Below, in pieces: positions 17,278 to 25,552 of a DNA stretch of 64,000 bases (its first letter is position 1; every line of letters starts with the position of its first letter). Below the pieces are notes generated by a model. It saw only the letters and a program-made list of their open reading frames with translations, was not told the DNA's origin and did no database searches. Source of the stretch: Halomonas sp. HAL1 (lineage in GTDB: Bacteria; Pseudomonadota; Gammaproteobacteria; Pseudomonadales; Halomonadaceae); the NCBI RefSeq assembly GCF_030544485.1, contig NZ_CP130610.1, positions 1,426,001 through 1,490,000 of the forward strand. Reading direction: 5' to 3'. The translations under genes were made by a program, and so were the position numbers.

Positions 17278-18230
17278 TAAATGCGTCCTTTTAGACCTTC
17301 GGCTTCCGGCCAGTATTTTTGCACTACTTCCAGCAGCTCGACTAAAAAGTCATCCCGGCGCCGGTCCAGCGTGGCCACTGAACGCCCCGCGGCCTGGTGC
17401 TCACAGCCTTCGACCACTTTGTCGATTAGTTCGTCGGTGAGTTCGGGGGCTTCCAGCTTGGTCCAGGGTAGTTTTAACGCGGGGCCAAACTGCTCCAGCA
17501 TATGACGCATGCCAGGCTCGCCGCCCGCCAAGTGGAAGGTTAAAAAGGTGCCCATCAATGGCCAGCGGAGCCCGCAGCCGTAAACCACCGCCGCATCGAT
17601 CTCTTCGGTGGTGGCTACGCCATCGTTGACCAAGTGCAAGGCTTCACGCCACAGCGCTTCCATCAAGCGGTCGGCGATATGGCCCTCTATTTCACGGCGC
17701 ACCACCAACGGCCGCATAGCGAGCGACTGATACAACTCTTGGGCGCTGGCGATTTGGGCGGGCTGGGTGGCCTCACCGCCAACAAGCTCTACCAATGGCA
17801 GCAAATACACCGGGTTGAAGGGGTGAGCGACGATCACGCGCCCAGGTGCTTGCCGACACTGCTGCTGCAGGTCGGTGGGTTTGAAGCCGGAAGTCGACGA
17901 GCCAATGATGACGTCCGGTGCGGCAGCGGCATCGATAGCGGCTAAAATTTCTTGCTTTAGCGGTAGACGCTCGGGCACGTTCTCCTGAATCAGGTCAACG
18001 TCGTTCACGGCCTCTTCGATCGTGGGCGCAAAGGTTAACCGCTCAGGGCTAGCACCGGGCGCAAGGCCAAGCTGGGTTAACGAAGCCCAGGCATTGTCGA
18101 TAAAGGATTGCGTGCGCGCTGGCGCGTTGGGATCCGGGTCGAAGGCGACGACGTCCCACCCTTTGGCGAGGGCGCGGGCAATCCAACCGTTGCCAATCAC
18201 GCCAGTACCAATTACGGCTAAGCGGCTCAT
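17277..18230 (-). CDS. cdhA: L-carnitine 3-dehydrogenase
   Basis: NAD-dependent dehydrogenase of 317 residues in the 3-hydroxyacyl-CoA dehydrogenase superfamily: [18 protein letters not shown]ossmann motif, [25 protein letters not shown], and [18 protein letters not shown] with the catalytic histidine. It oxidises L-carnitine to 3-dehydrocarnitine. The start overlaps the cdhC stop by four bases (ATGA). The full flanking set (cdhR, caiX, cdhC, cdhB, hocS) makes the carnitine assignment firm. Confidence 0.88.
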   Translation of the reverse strand: MSRLAVIGTGVIGNGWIARALAKGWDVVAFDPDPNAPARTQSFIDNAWASLTQLGLAPGASPERLTFAPTIEEAVNDVDLIQENVPERLPLKQEILAAIDAAAAPDVIIGSSTSGFKPTDLQQQCRQAPGRVIVAHPFNPVYLLPLVELVGGEATQPAQIASAQELYQSLAMRPLVVRREIEGHIADRLMEALWREALHLVNDGVATTEEIDAAVVYGCGLRWPLMGTFLTFHLAGGEPGMRHMLEQFGPALKLPWTKLEAPELTDELIDKVVEGCEHQAAGRSVATLDRRRDDFLVELLEVVQKYWPEAEGLKGRI

Positions 18231-19120
18231 ACAGCATCTCCTGACGGGTTGCGTAACTTCAGATGTGCCCGGGTTTCTGCAGGTGTCATTACTCGGGCGC
18301 CGAGGTTTTCGATGATGGTCGACGCTTTCTCGACCAGTTGGCCGTTGTTAGCCAACACGCCTTTCTCTAAAAACAGGTTATCTTCCAATCCGACCCGTGC
18401 GTGGCCACCTAACAGAACGGCTTGGGCGACCATGGGCATTTGATGGCGACCAATGCCAAAAGCGGCCCAGTTAGCGTTGGTAGGTAATTTGTTGCGCATG
18501 GCCAGCATGGTTTCGGTGTCCGCTTCGGCGCCCCAGGGAATACCCAGGCAGAGCTGGTAGAGCGGGTCACCATCGATCAAGCCCTCTTGCTGAAGCTGGC
18601 GGGCAAACCAGACGTGGCCCAGATCAAAGCACTCCAGCTCCGGCTTAACACCTGCGGCTTGAACGAGGCGGGCGTGTTCGCGCAGCCAGTCAGCGGGGTT
18701 GACGTAGACCATGTCGCCAAAATTGAGGCTGCCGCAATCCAGCGTGCACAGCTCGGGGAGCAGCTCGCCGACCGGGGCGTGACGTTCGGCGGGCGTTTGG
18801 ATATCGGTGCCAGGGCCACCGCGTGTGGGGTCTGTGGCATCGGGTATCCAGTCGCCGCCGCCACCCGCGGTGATGTTCATGACGATATCCACATCGGCTT
18901 CACGAACGCGCTCCATTACTTCGCGGAACTGCTCAGAAGAGTGGCTGATGCCGCCGGTTTCCGGATCGCGAACGTGAATGTGCGCGATGCTGGCTCCGGC
19001 GCGAGCAGCTTCAATGCAGGAGGCCGCGATGGCCTTGGGTGTCACGGGGACGTTGGGGTTTTTGGCGGTGGTATCCCCTGCGCCGGTAACGGCACAGGTG
19101 AGAATGACATTGCGGTTCAT
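18227..19120 (-). CDS. cdhC: 3-dehydrocarnitine cleavage enzyme (BKACE family)
   Basis: Beta-keto acid cleavage enzyme of 297 residues: [20 protein letters not shown], zinc-binding HIHVRDP (His47, His49), [12 protein letters not shown], and [11 protein letters not shown] near the end. It condenses dehydrocarnitine with acetyl-CoA to give betainyl-CoA and acetoacetate. First gene of the minus-strand operon. It is one of two BKACE genes in the window; this one has the carnitine context. Confidence 0.88.
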   Translation of the reverse strand: MNRNVILTCAVTGAGDTTAKNPNVPVTPKAIAASCIEAARAGASIAHIHVRDPETGGISHSSEQFREVMERVREADVDIVMNITAGGGGDWIPDATDPTRGGPGTDIQTPAERHAPVGELLPELCTLDCGSLNFGDMVYVNPADWLREHARLVQAAGVKPELECFDLGHVWFARQLQQEGLIDGDPLYQLCLGIPWGAEADTETMLAMRNKLPTNANWAAFGIGRHQMPMVAQAVLLGGHARVGLEDNLFLEKGVLANNGQLVEKASTIIENLGARVMTPAETRAHLKLRNPSGDAV

Positions 19121-19159
19121 GGCGTGCTCTCTAATCAGCAGTTTATTCGCTTACTAGTG

Positions 19160-19200
19160 TGTCGCGGTGTGCAGACATTAGTTGTCATAAAGCGACATTA
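19160..19200. promoter_or_regulatory. Candidate CdhR operator upstream of cdhC
   Basis: Within the 285-nt gap between cdhC (-) and the PQQ dehydrogenase (+), 40-80 nt before cdhC. Two GACATTA boxes (19174-19180 and 19194-19200) are spaced one per 20 bp, the arrangement usual for AraC-type regulators; TGTCGC at 19160 and GCGACA at 19192 also form an inverted pair. Binding by CdhR is inferred from position. Confidence 0.4.
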
Positions 19201-19405
19201 ACTATACACAGGGTGCGGTTTTTGATCTCCATTGGTGAATCGACTCCTCCTCACTCCCCATAATGAAGATTGCTCAATTCGCAAGGTGCTGATTAGAAAC
19301 TTGGTTCACGGTAAATATTGACCGCCATGGTTGCCGATCTAAACTAAATAAGCCCATGGCAAAATGGATAACAATTACAAACAACGCTAGGAAGGAGTGC
19401 CTTCA

Positions 19406-20683
19406 ATGTCCCATAAACCCGTTCTGCGGCCGCTATCTGCGTTCATCGCTTCTGCGGTGATCATAGGCTTACCCGCCGTCGCTACTGCTAATGAGCCTGA
19501 ACTCAGCCAGTCTGAGGTGTTAACCGGTCTTGAAAACCCTTGGGATATGGCCTTTCTGCCTGATGGGACGATGTTTTACACCGAGCGTTGTCGTGGGCTG
19601 TCGGTGCGGCTTCCCGATGGTGAGGTAGAGCACCTGCTCGGCATGGAGGGCACGGAGGATTATGCCACTACCGCCGATGATCTTGTCTGCCAGGGGCAGG
19701 CGGGAATGAATGGCGTGGCGATCGATCCTGATTTTGACGAAAATCGCACGGTCTACGTCTACTCTGCGTCCAACATGTCTGAGCCACGCACTAACCGTGT
19801 GCTGCGCATGACGGTCAACAGTGAGTTTACTGAGGTATCGGATCGCACCGACATTGTCGAGGATATTCCGTACAAGCCTGCCGCCACCGACCATCCGTTC
19901 GGTGATGCTGGTGCCCATAATGGCGGACGTATTCGCTTCAGTCCGGAGGATGGCTACCTTTATGTGACCACCGGCGATAACCATAACAGTGAGATTCCAC
20001 AGTCACCGGAGCTACTTGGTGGCAAGGTGCTGCGAATTGACCGGGATGGCGAGGCTGCGGAGGGTAACGAACCGCCTGATGGCTTCGATCCGCGCATCTA
20101 TACCTATGGGCACCGTAACGTACAGGGCATCACCTTCCACCCTGCGACTGGCCAACCCATCGTGACGGAGCACGGCCCCTGGCATTCGGATGAGATCAAT
20201 GCGCTGGTCAATGGTGGCAACAGTGGCTGGGATCCGAAACCTAACATGGCGGGCCGTGGCGACTGCCCGGACGATTACTGTGGTTATGAGCCCAATCAGA
20301 CCGAGGGGATGGATCCAAAAGAGCGGGCGGCCTATATGCCGGTTACCGACACCGAAACCTACCCTGACGCGATGCAGCCTGCCTGGAAAAATGATGGGCT
20401 TTCTCAAGGTATCTCGTCTGCTGAGTTTCTAGTCGGTGAACAGTGGGGCGATTGGGACGGCCGTTTGATCGTTGGTTTTATGGGCATCGGTTTTGGAGGC
20501 ACGCCGGTAGGGCAGCGTATCAATCTGATTGATATTGCAGAGGATGGTCTTTCGGTCAATGACGTTACCGAAATGCCGGTGCCCATGGGAGCGGCTCGCT
20601 TCCGTTCGGTGGTGCTGGGCCCGGAGGGTGATCTTTATACGGCGGTTGATGAAGGCAGCATTTACCGCATCACCCCGGAATAA
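19406..20683 (+). CDS. PQQ-dependent sugar dehydrogenase family protein (secreted)
   Basis: Periplasmic beta-propeller protein of 425 residues with a signal peptide (ASAVIIGLPAVATA-NE). Family motifs: GLENPWDMAFLPDG, GQAGMNGVAIDPDF, a GDAGAHNGGRIRF loop, YGHRNVQGITFHP and TEHGPWHSDEINALVNGGN. The group includes soluble glucose/aldose dehydrogenases (GDH-B, YliI) and L-sorbosone dehydrogenase-like proteins. ATG 19406 follows AAGGAG and gives the signal peptide directly. A c-type cytochrome 125 nt downstream is a natural electron acceptor. The sugar oxidised is unknown. Confidence 0.82.
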   Translation: MSHKPVLRPLSAFIASAVIIGLPAVATANEPELSQSEVLTGLENPWDMAFLPDGTMFYTERCRGLSVRLPDGEVEHLLGMEGTEDYATTADDLVCQGQAGMNGVAIDPDFDENRTVYVYSASNMSEPRTNRVLRMTVNSEFTEVSDRTDIVEDIPYKPAATDHPFGDAGAHNGGRIRFSPEDGYLYVTTGDNHNSEIPQSPELLGGKVLRIDRDGEAAEGNEPPDGFDPRIYTYGHRNVQGITFHPATGQPIVTEHGPWHSDEINALVNGGNSGWDPKPNMAGRGDCPDDYCGYEPNQTEGMDPKERAAYMPVTDTETYPDAMQPAWKNDGLSQGISSAEFLVGEQWGDWDGRLIVGFMGIGFGGTPVGQRINLIDIAEDGLSVNDVTEMPVPMGAARFRSVVLGPEGDLYTAVDEGSIYRITPE

Positions 20684-20690
20684 GCCATTA

Positions 20691-20746
20691 GCAGCCGCAC
20701 TGGCATAGTTCCTGGCATAGCTTCTGGAATAGCTCAGTGCGGCTGC
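20691..20746 (+). repeat. 12-bp stem-loop whose loop holds three tandem repeats
   Basis: Perfect arms GCAGCCGCACTG (20691-20702) and CAGTGCGGCTGC (20735-20746). The region between and slightly into the arms is three 12-bp units, CTGGCATAGTTC, CTGGCATAGCTT and CTGGAATAGCTC (20700-20735). It starts 8 nt after the PQQ dehydrogenase stop and lacks a T tract, so it may stabilise or attenuate the mRNA before the cytochrome gene. Confidence 0.75.
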
Positions 20747-20807
20747 GCGCTCACCCAAACCAACTCATGCTTTTTGATCAAGACCACTCTACTGGGAAAA
20801 GGTCACT

Positions 20808-21125
20808 ATGAAGGTATCGCTGTTTTTCATTATTACGATGGCGCTGGCGATGGGGTCGACAACTGGTCAGGCGGCAGATAAGGCCGCCGGAGAAGCGCTA
20901 TTTGCTGACGCATGTGCCCAATGTCACGGCCCAAAAGGGAAGGGAATGGCTAGCTTTCCTTCACTTAGCGGGCGGGATGCGGAGTATATTACTTCCCGCC
21001 TTGAAACGTACCGAGCTGGTGAAAAGGTGGGATCAAACTCCTTCTTGATGATCCCCAATGCTACTGATTTGTCGGATGATGATATTGCTAATCTTGCCGC
21101 TTTTATCACAGAGAGCGCCGAGTGA
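20808..21125 (+). CDS. Small periplasmic c-type cytochrome
   Basis: Protein of 105 residues: signal peptide (LFFIITMALAMGSTTGQA-AD), one heme-binding CAQCH motif near residue 39, and a distal methionine in FLMIPNATDLSDDDIANLAAFI, i.e. a class I cytochrome c. GPKGKGMASFPSL follows the heme motif as in c4/c5-like modules. It lies downstream of the PQQ dehydrogenase on the same strand and probably takes its electrons. Separated by a stem-loop, so expression may be adjusted differently. Confidence 0.85.
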   Translation: MKVSLFFIITMALAMGSTTGQAADKAAGEALFADACAQCHGPKGKGMASFPSLSGRDAEYITSRLETYRAGEKVGSNSFLMIPNATDLSDDDIANLAAFITESAE

Positions 21126-21168
21126 CATGGCTGTTTAAAAGAGCTTCATAAATTACGCCACTTGCTTA

Positions 21169-22356
21169 TTAGTACCCCGTCATTTCCAGATATCCCTCGC
21201 CAAGCGGTTCGCCGCTGGCGCGGTCACTGATCTGCACTTCGCCCTCCCAGTACGGCACGCTGGTGCTCATCCAGCGGTTGGCGTGGGGCGCTTCGACGTT
21301 GATATCGACACCTGCTGAAGGCACTTTCAGCCGCCAGCGGGTGGGGATTTCTCGCCCGGCGACAGCCGATGTTGCCAGCGGGGTCATGATGATGTCGGTG
21401 TTTGCTAATGGAGTGGGTTCACCTTGCGGAGTGATCCAGGTGCCCGAGCGATAGTCAGCGCCTTGCTCTTGATCAGTGTCGTCACCACCGCCTCGTAGTT
21501 GAAACGCCATCAGTTTGTGACCATCGTTAAAATGCAGCGATAGCCAATCCCAACCTGACTGTCGGGCATCGAGTAGCTGGCTGCTCCATTCCCGATCGAG
21601 CCAGCCGCGACCGCTGACGGCTTGGGTCTCGCCGTTAAGGGTGACGTTGCCCTCTATCTGCCAGAACGGTTGGCTGTAGTACATAGAGCCTTGGCCATTG
21701 GCGGCTTTCTGGCTGAAGCCTTGTGTCCCATGCAAAACCAGCGGCCCCTCGGCGGTAAGCGTTAACGAATAGCCAAAGCGCGACTCGCCTTCGCCGCTGT
21801 AGGCGGTGAGCGTTAAGGGGCTGAAATCGCTGCTGCCGGCCTCTTCGCTTGCTTTAAGCTGCCAATCATCTAACCAGGCATGGAAGGGGCTGGAAATGAC
21901 GCCCGCTTGGCTATCCTGGGGGACGCTCAGGTCGGCCTGAGAGTGGCTGCGCCCGAAACGCTCGGCAACTTCGTGCTGTTCGCCTTGGGAGATCGCCATA
22001 TGGGCCATCCAGAGTTGGTCAGCCGCCCAGGGGGTGGGAGCAGGGCGCTCGCTGGGCGGCATTAATGCCTGACGAAAAAGTGTCCACTGCAGGCCAAGTG
22101 GCGCGCCAGAGGCATCTTCTAAGTTGGCGGTTAAGTACCACCACTCGATACGGTAATCCGGATGGGCGGCGTGATCCGTTGGGAACGTAAGCAACTGGTT
22201 TTGCTCGGCATGTTGAAAGCCATCAGCCTCCTGGCCCAGCCCGGCAAAGCCTGTGTTAGCAGAAGACGTTGATTCTTCTGAACTGCAGCCGTAAAGCATC
22301 AACGTCGCGGTGAACGCCAGTAGAAGAGGGAAGTTTTGCAGTCGACTTAAGCTCAT
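21169..22356 (-). CDS. attH: AttH-like lipocalin-domain lipoprotein
   Basis: Lipoprotein of 395 residues with the lipobox LYGC and the AttH / carotenoid 1,2-hydratase-like (CrtC) tandem lipocalin fold: FPTDHAAHPDYRIEWWYLTA, GLQWTLFRQAL, SGRGWLDREWSSQLLD and GWDWLSLHFNDGHKLMAFQL. It is the third gene of a minus-strand operon with an ABC ATPase and an FtsX-like permease, matching attEFGH clusters. It likely receives or shields a hydrophobic ligand moved by the transporter; ligand unknown. Confidence 0.82.
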   Translation of the reverse strand: MSLSRLQNFPLLLAFTATLMLYGCSSEESTSSANTGFAGLGQEADGFQHAEQNQLLTFPTDHAAHPDYRIEWWYLTANLEDASGAPLGLQWTLFRQALMPPSERPAPTPWAADQLWMAHMAISQGEQHEVAERFGRSHSQADLSVPQDSQAGVISSPFHAWLDDWQLKASEEAGSSDFSPLTLTAYSGEGESRFGYSLTLTAEGPLVLHGTQGFSQKAANGQGSMYYSQPFWQIEGNVTLNGETQAVSGRGWLDREWSSQLLDARQSGWDWLSLHFNDGHKLMAFQLRGGGDDTDQEQGADYRSGTWITPQGEPTPLANTDIIMTPLATSAVAGREIPTRWRLKVPSAGVDINVEAPHANRWMSTSVPYWEGEVQISDRASGEPLGEGYLEMTGY

Positions 22357-22366
22357 TGATTTAGGC

Positions 22367-24847
22367 TCACTGATTGGCCTCTTCTGCTAGTAACGTGCGC
22401 GGTGAGGCACGCCAAAAGCGCAGCGCAGGCAGTGCTGCAGATAACAGCGCCACGGCAACCGCGGTCGCCAGGGTGACAGCCATTTCCCAAGGGAACAGGT
22501 AGAGCGGTAGGCGCCAACCAAAGGCAGCCACATTAATGATCGCCACCAAGCCCCAGGTGATCGCGATATCCAGTGGCAGTGCCAGCAGGCCGGTGACCAA
22601 TGCCGCACCCCCCAGCTGTACCAAGCTGAGCTGGGCTAGCTGTGCTCTAGGAACGCCTAGCGCCCAGAGTGGTGCTAGCTGTTGGCGTCGGCTGCGTGCC
22701 TGGGCAAGAAGGCTAGCCAGCAGCGCCAGGGCCGCGACCGCTAAGGTCAGTACATTCAGGGCACGGGTGATGGTGAAGGTGCGCTCGAAAATCTCGGTGG
22801 CGATACGCTTGATCTCGCGCTGGTCGCTAAGGGCATCGCTGCCCAGGCCAAAGCGCTCGGTAAGTGCTTCACGCAGGGCATCCACATCGGCGTTGGGATG
22901 CAGCACCACGCCCATCGAGCTAGGCGGGGCACCAAAGCGCGCGGCAAGCTGGGGCGATGCCATGAGAATCTGCCCGCTGGGATTACCGTAATCAGGGTAA
23001 GTCGCGGCGATGGTTAGCGTTTCATTGGCGCCCGGCGCGCGAAGGGTTAGTCGGTCGCCGGGGGAAAGATTCTCAGCAGTAGCGAGTTGTTCGTTAATAA
23101 AAGCCGCGCCATGTTCAAAGGCTGCCCAGGCAGTGTCACGGTCCTGCTGGGTCGCCAGGAGCGGCCAGTGAGGTGTCAAAGATGCGCCTGGCGTAATGCC
23201 ATAAAGCTCGATAGGGGTGCCTAAAGCGCGACTGCCTTCGGACGTGACGATGGACTCAAGAACGGCCTCGCTTCGCCGAGTGAGCAGGCGCTCTGATACG
23301 TCAGGTTGATCAGCCAGCCAAATATCAATGTCTGCATATTGCTCGGCGGGGGCATTCAAATAGAGGGGGGCGACTAAGCGCTGATCCAGCCACTCTAAAA
23401 AGGTGAGACGAAAACCACCGACCATACTGCCGACCCCTAGATTGGTCGCCAGGGCGATGAGTAGGGCCATCATGGCAAGCGAGATCTTGGGTAGCTGGAG
23501 CTGCATATCCGCCAGTGCCCAGTGAACCAGCGGGCGTCGTCGGGCGAGATGTGTCAGCACTTTCAATACGAGGGCTAGCAAGGGGGGGAGCCACAGTGCG
23601 CTGGCCAGAAGTAACGCGGCAACCAGCGCAAAGCCTGCCACTAAGCCATCGCCTGGGGGCTGAAAGCGAAGCCAAATATACAAAGCTAGCGCAACGCCCA
23701 CTGCGAAAGCGCCGCCGATACTCATCAACGTTAACTGCCGACGGTAACCACTGCGCCAAGCCTGCATCTGGCCTAATTCCAGCATGTTTAAGCGTGCAGC
23801 GCGCCACAGCACGCCGCCGCCCGCCAGCAGTAGCCCACCAAGGCTAACCGCTAGCCCGCCGACCCAGTAATGCCACGGTAAGTTGAGCTCTCTACCAACG
23901 CCTGCGCCATAGAGTGAGCCTAGGGTGGCCGCTACATCGGGCAGTAATCGGCGTGCCAGCCATACACCGCTGGCGATGCCAGCAGCGGCACCTATTAAGC
24001 CGAGCAGTATTAGTTCTAAGCTAAGCGCTAAAACCAAGCTACGCCCAGAGACCCCCAGTACTCGTAGGGTACGCAGCATGCCCAAGCGTTGCTCCAAAGC
24101 CAAACCTAGCGCGGCCTGCACGATAAATAGCCCTACGACCCAAGCGAGTAGCCCCAACGCCGTAAGGTTTAAGTGAAAACTTTCGGTAAGTTGGCCGGGG
24201 GTGGCGATGCGTGTGGCACGGGTGAGCGTTAATCCGGCCGGTGCCTTTGCCAGTGCCCCCGGCGCGGCCACAAGGCGTGTGATTTCTTCACCGCTCTCAA
24301 GTAGCCGTGCTGCGGCGGCGATATCCATCATCAGCGTGTCTGGCGGTAGCGCTGGCGCTAATACGAGCGGCGGGAGTGTCTTGCCGTTCGCCAGGGTAGT
24401 GGTGGCCGTTAAGGTGTCGGGGGCTGCACGCGTTTGCCACGGCGGTGTCAGGAAGTCGGTTAACGATCCCGAGGAGTCTGCTTGGGCCAGCGGGTTATCA
24501 CTGGCAAGGGTCAGCGGATCAATGCCGATCAATGTTAGCCGGGTGCCATCTTGAGTGACAACTTCACCCTCTAGCATGGGCGAAACGGGCAAGCCCGCTT
24601 GGCGTAGGGCGTGATAGTCCGCACGAGTGAGGGGAGCGCCATCGCGTCGCTCAAGCTGATCCAACTGGGTATCAAACATGGCATCGGCGCGGGCGTAGCT
24701 GTCGCGAGCCGTGGCGTTGATGGCTTGAATGCCACTCCATAGAGCGCTAGCTACCCACAGGCCGAGCAACAGCATGGCTAATTGGCCTGGATGACGTCGG
24801 TAGTGGGCAAGCAGCGTTGCCACCACCGTGGGCAGAGACTTGATCAT
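22367..24847 (-). CDS. FtsX-like ABC permease, fused AttFG type
   Basis: Membrane protein of 826 residues: an N-terminal membrane helix (QLAMLLLGLWVASALWSGI), a large periplasmic domain (about 45-225), a block of helices (230-430), a second periplasmic domain (about 490-690) and C-terminal helices. This is two FtsX modules in one chain, where att operons usually describe separate AttF and AttG. The start overlaps the ATPase stop (ATGA) and attH follows 10 nt after. Such MacB/LolE-like systems extract or export lipids or lipophilic compounds without crossing the inner membrane as import channels do. Confidence 0.85.
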   Translation of the reverse strand: MIKSLPTVVATLLAHYRRHPGQLAMLLLGLWVASALWSGIQAINATARDSYARADAMFDTQLDQLERRDGAPLTRADYHALRQAGLPVSPMLEGEVVTQDGTRLTLIGIDPLTLASDNPLAQADSSGSLTDFLTPPWQTRAAPDTLTATTTLANGKTLPPLVLAPALPPDTLMMDIAAAARLLESGEEITRLVAAPGALAKAPAGLTLTRATRIATPGQLTESFHLNLTALGLLAWVVGLFIVQAALGLALEQRLGMLRTLRVLGVSGRSLVLALSLELILLGLIGAAAGIASGVWLARRLLPDVAATLGSLYGAGVGRELNLPWHYWVGGLAVSLGGLLLAGGGVLWRAARLNMLELGQMQAWRSGYRRQLTLMSIGGAFAVGVALALYIWLRFQPPGDGLVAGFALVAALLLASALWLPPLLALVLKVLTHLARRRPLVHWALADMQLQLPKISLAMMALLIALATNLGVGSMVGGFRLTFLEWLDQRLVAPLYLNAPAEQYADIDIWLADQPDVSERLLTRRSEAVLESIVTSEGSRALGTPIELYGITPGASLTPHWPLLATQQDRDTAWAAFEHGAAFINEQLATAENLSPGDRLTLRAPGANETLTIAATYPDYGNPSGQILMASPQLAARFGAPPSSMGVVLHPNADVDALREALTERFGLGSDALSDQREIKRIATEIFERTFTITRALNVLTLAVAALALLASLLAQARSRRQQLAPLWALGVPRAQLAQLSLVQLGGAALVTGLLALPLDIAITWGLVAIINVAAFGWRLPLYLFPWEMAVTLATAVAVALLSAALPALRFWRASPRTLLAEEANQ

Positions 24848-25509
24848 GTCACGGTGTTAATCAGCTGGCCGTGGCGCAAGCGCAGGCAGCGATCTAGCGG
24901 TGCGGCTACTTGTAAGCTGTGGGTGACAACGAGTAGAGCGCACTGGGTTTCGCGGACAAGGCTTAATAGCAGTTCAAGCACTTTACCAGCGGTGGTTTCA
25001 TCCAAGTTGCCCGTCGGTTCGTCGGCTAGTAACAGCGGCGGGCGCGGGGCTAAAGCGCGGCCAATGGCCAGGCGTTGTTGTTGCCCGCCGGAAAGTTGTT
25101 CTGGGTAACGTTTTTCCAGCCCCTCTAGCCCCAGCCGTGCGATTAAATAGGCTGTCCAGTCGGTATCGTCACGGTTGGCCAGACGCGCCTGAAGGCGCAG
25201 ATTGTCGATGACCGTTAGGCTGGGGACTAAGTGAAATTGCTGAAATACTAAGCCCAATTTTTCGCGGCGCAGTTTGGCGCGGTCGGGTTCGGCTAGCGTC
25301 GATACGTTCTGTCCCGCGAGTGTGATACTGCCCTGATCGGGCAGATCCAAACCGGCAGCAAGATGGAGGAGTGTGGATTTTCCACTTCCCGATTCGCCCA
25401 TTAATGCGAGGCTTTGGCCCGGCGCTAAGCGAAGGGAGACATCGTCGAGTACTTTTAGCGGGCCTTGAGGCGTCGTATAGGTTTTATGGACCTGATGAAG
25501 TTCCAGCAT
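24844..25509 (-). CDS. ABC exporter ATPase (LolD/MacB class), AttE-like
   Basis: ATP-binding subunit of 221 residues: Walker A GESGSGKST, Q-loop LVFQQFHLVPSLT, signature LSGGQQQRLAIGRAL and Walker B LLLADEPTGNLDE. The sequence is that of the MacB/LolD class that partners with FtsX-like permeases. First gene of the three-gene operon with the permease and attH lipoprotein. Only 43 nt separate it from the upstream GGDEF gene, so read-through is possible. Confidence 0.88.
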   Translation of the reverse strand: MLELHQVHKTYTTPQGPLKVLDDVSLRLAPGQSLALMGESGSGKSTLLHLAAGLDLPDQGSITLAGQNVSTLAEPDRAKLRREKLGLVFQQFHLVPSLTVIDNLRLQARLANRDDTDWTAYLIARLGLEGLEKRYPEQLSGGQQQRLAIGRALAPRPPLLLADEPTGNLDETTAGKVLELLLSLVRETQCALLVVTHSLQVAAPLDRCLRLRHGQLINTVT

Positions 25510-25552
25510 GGGCTGCCCTTATTGCTGAGGTAGGGGCTGATAACGCAGCAGG

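Noticed and set aside
18587..19201. 204-codon open frame opposite cdhC
   Set aside because: Covers the conserved BKACE gene in antisense, has no recognisable domain and no ribosome site.
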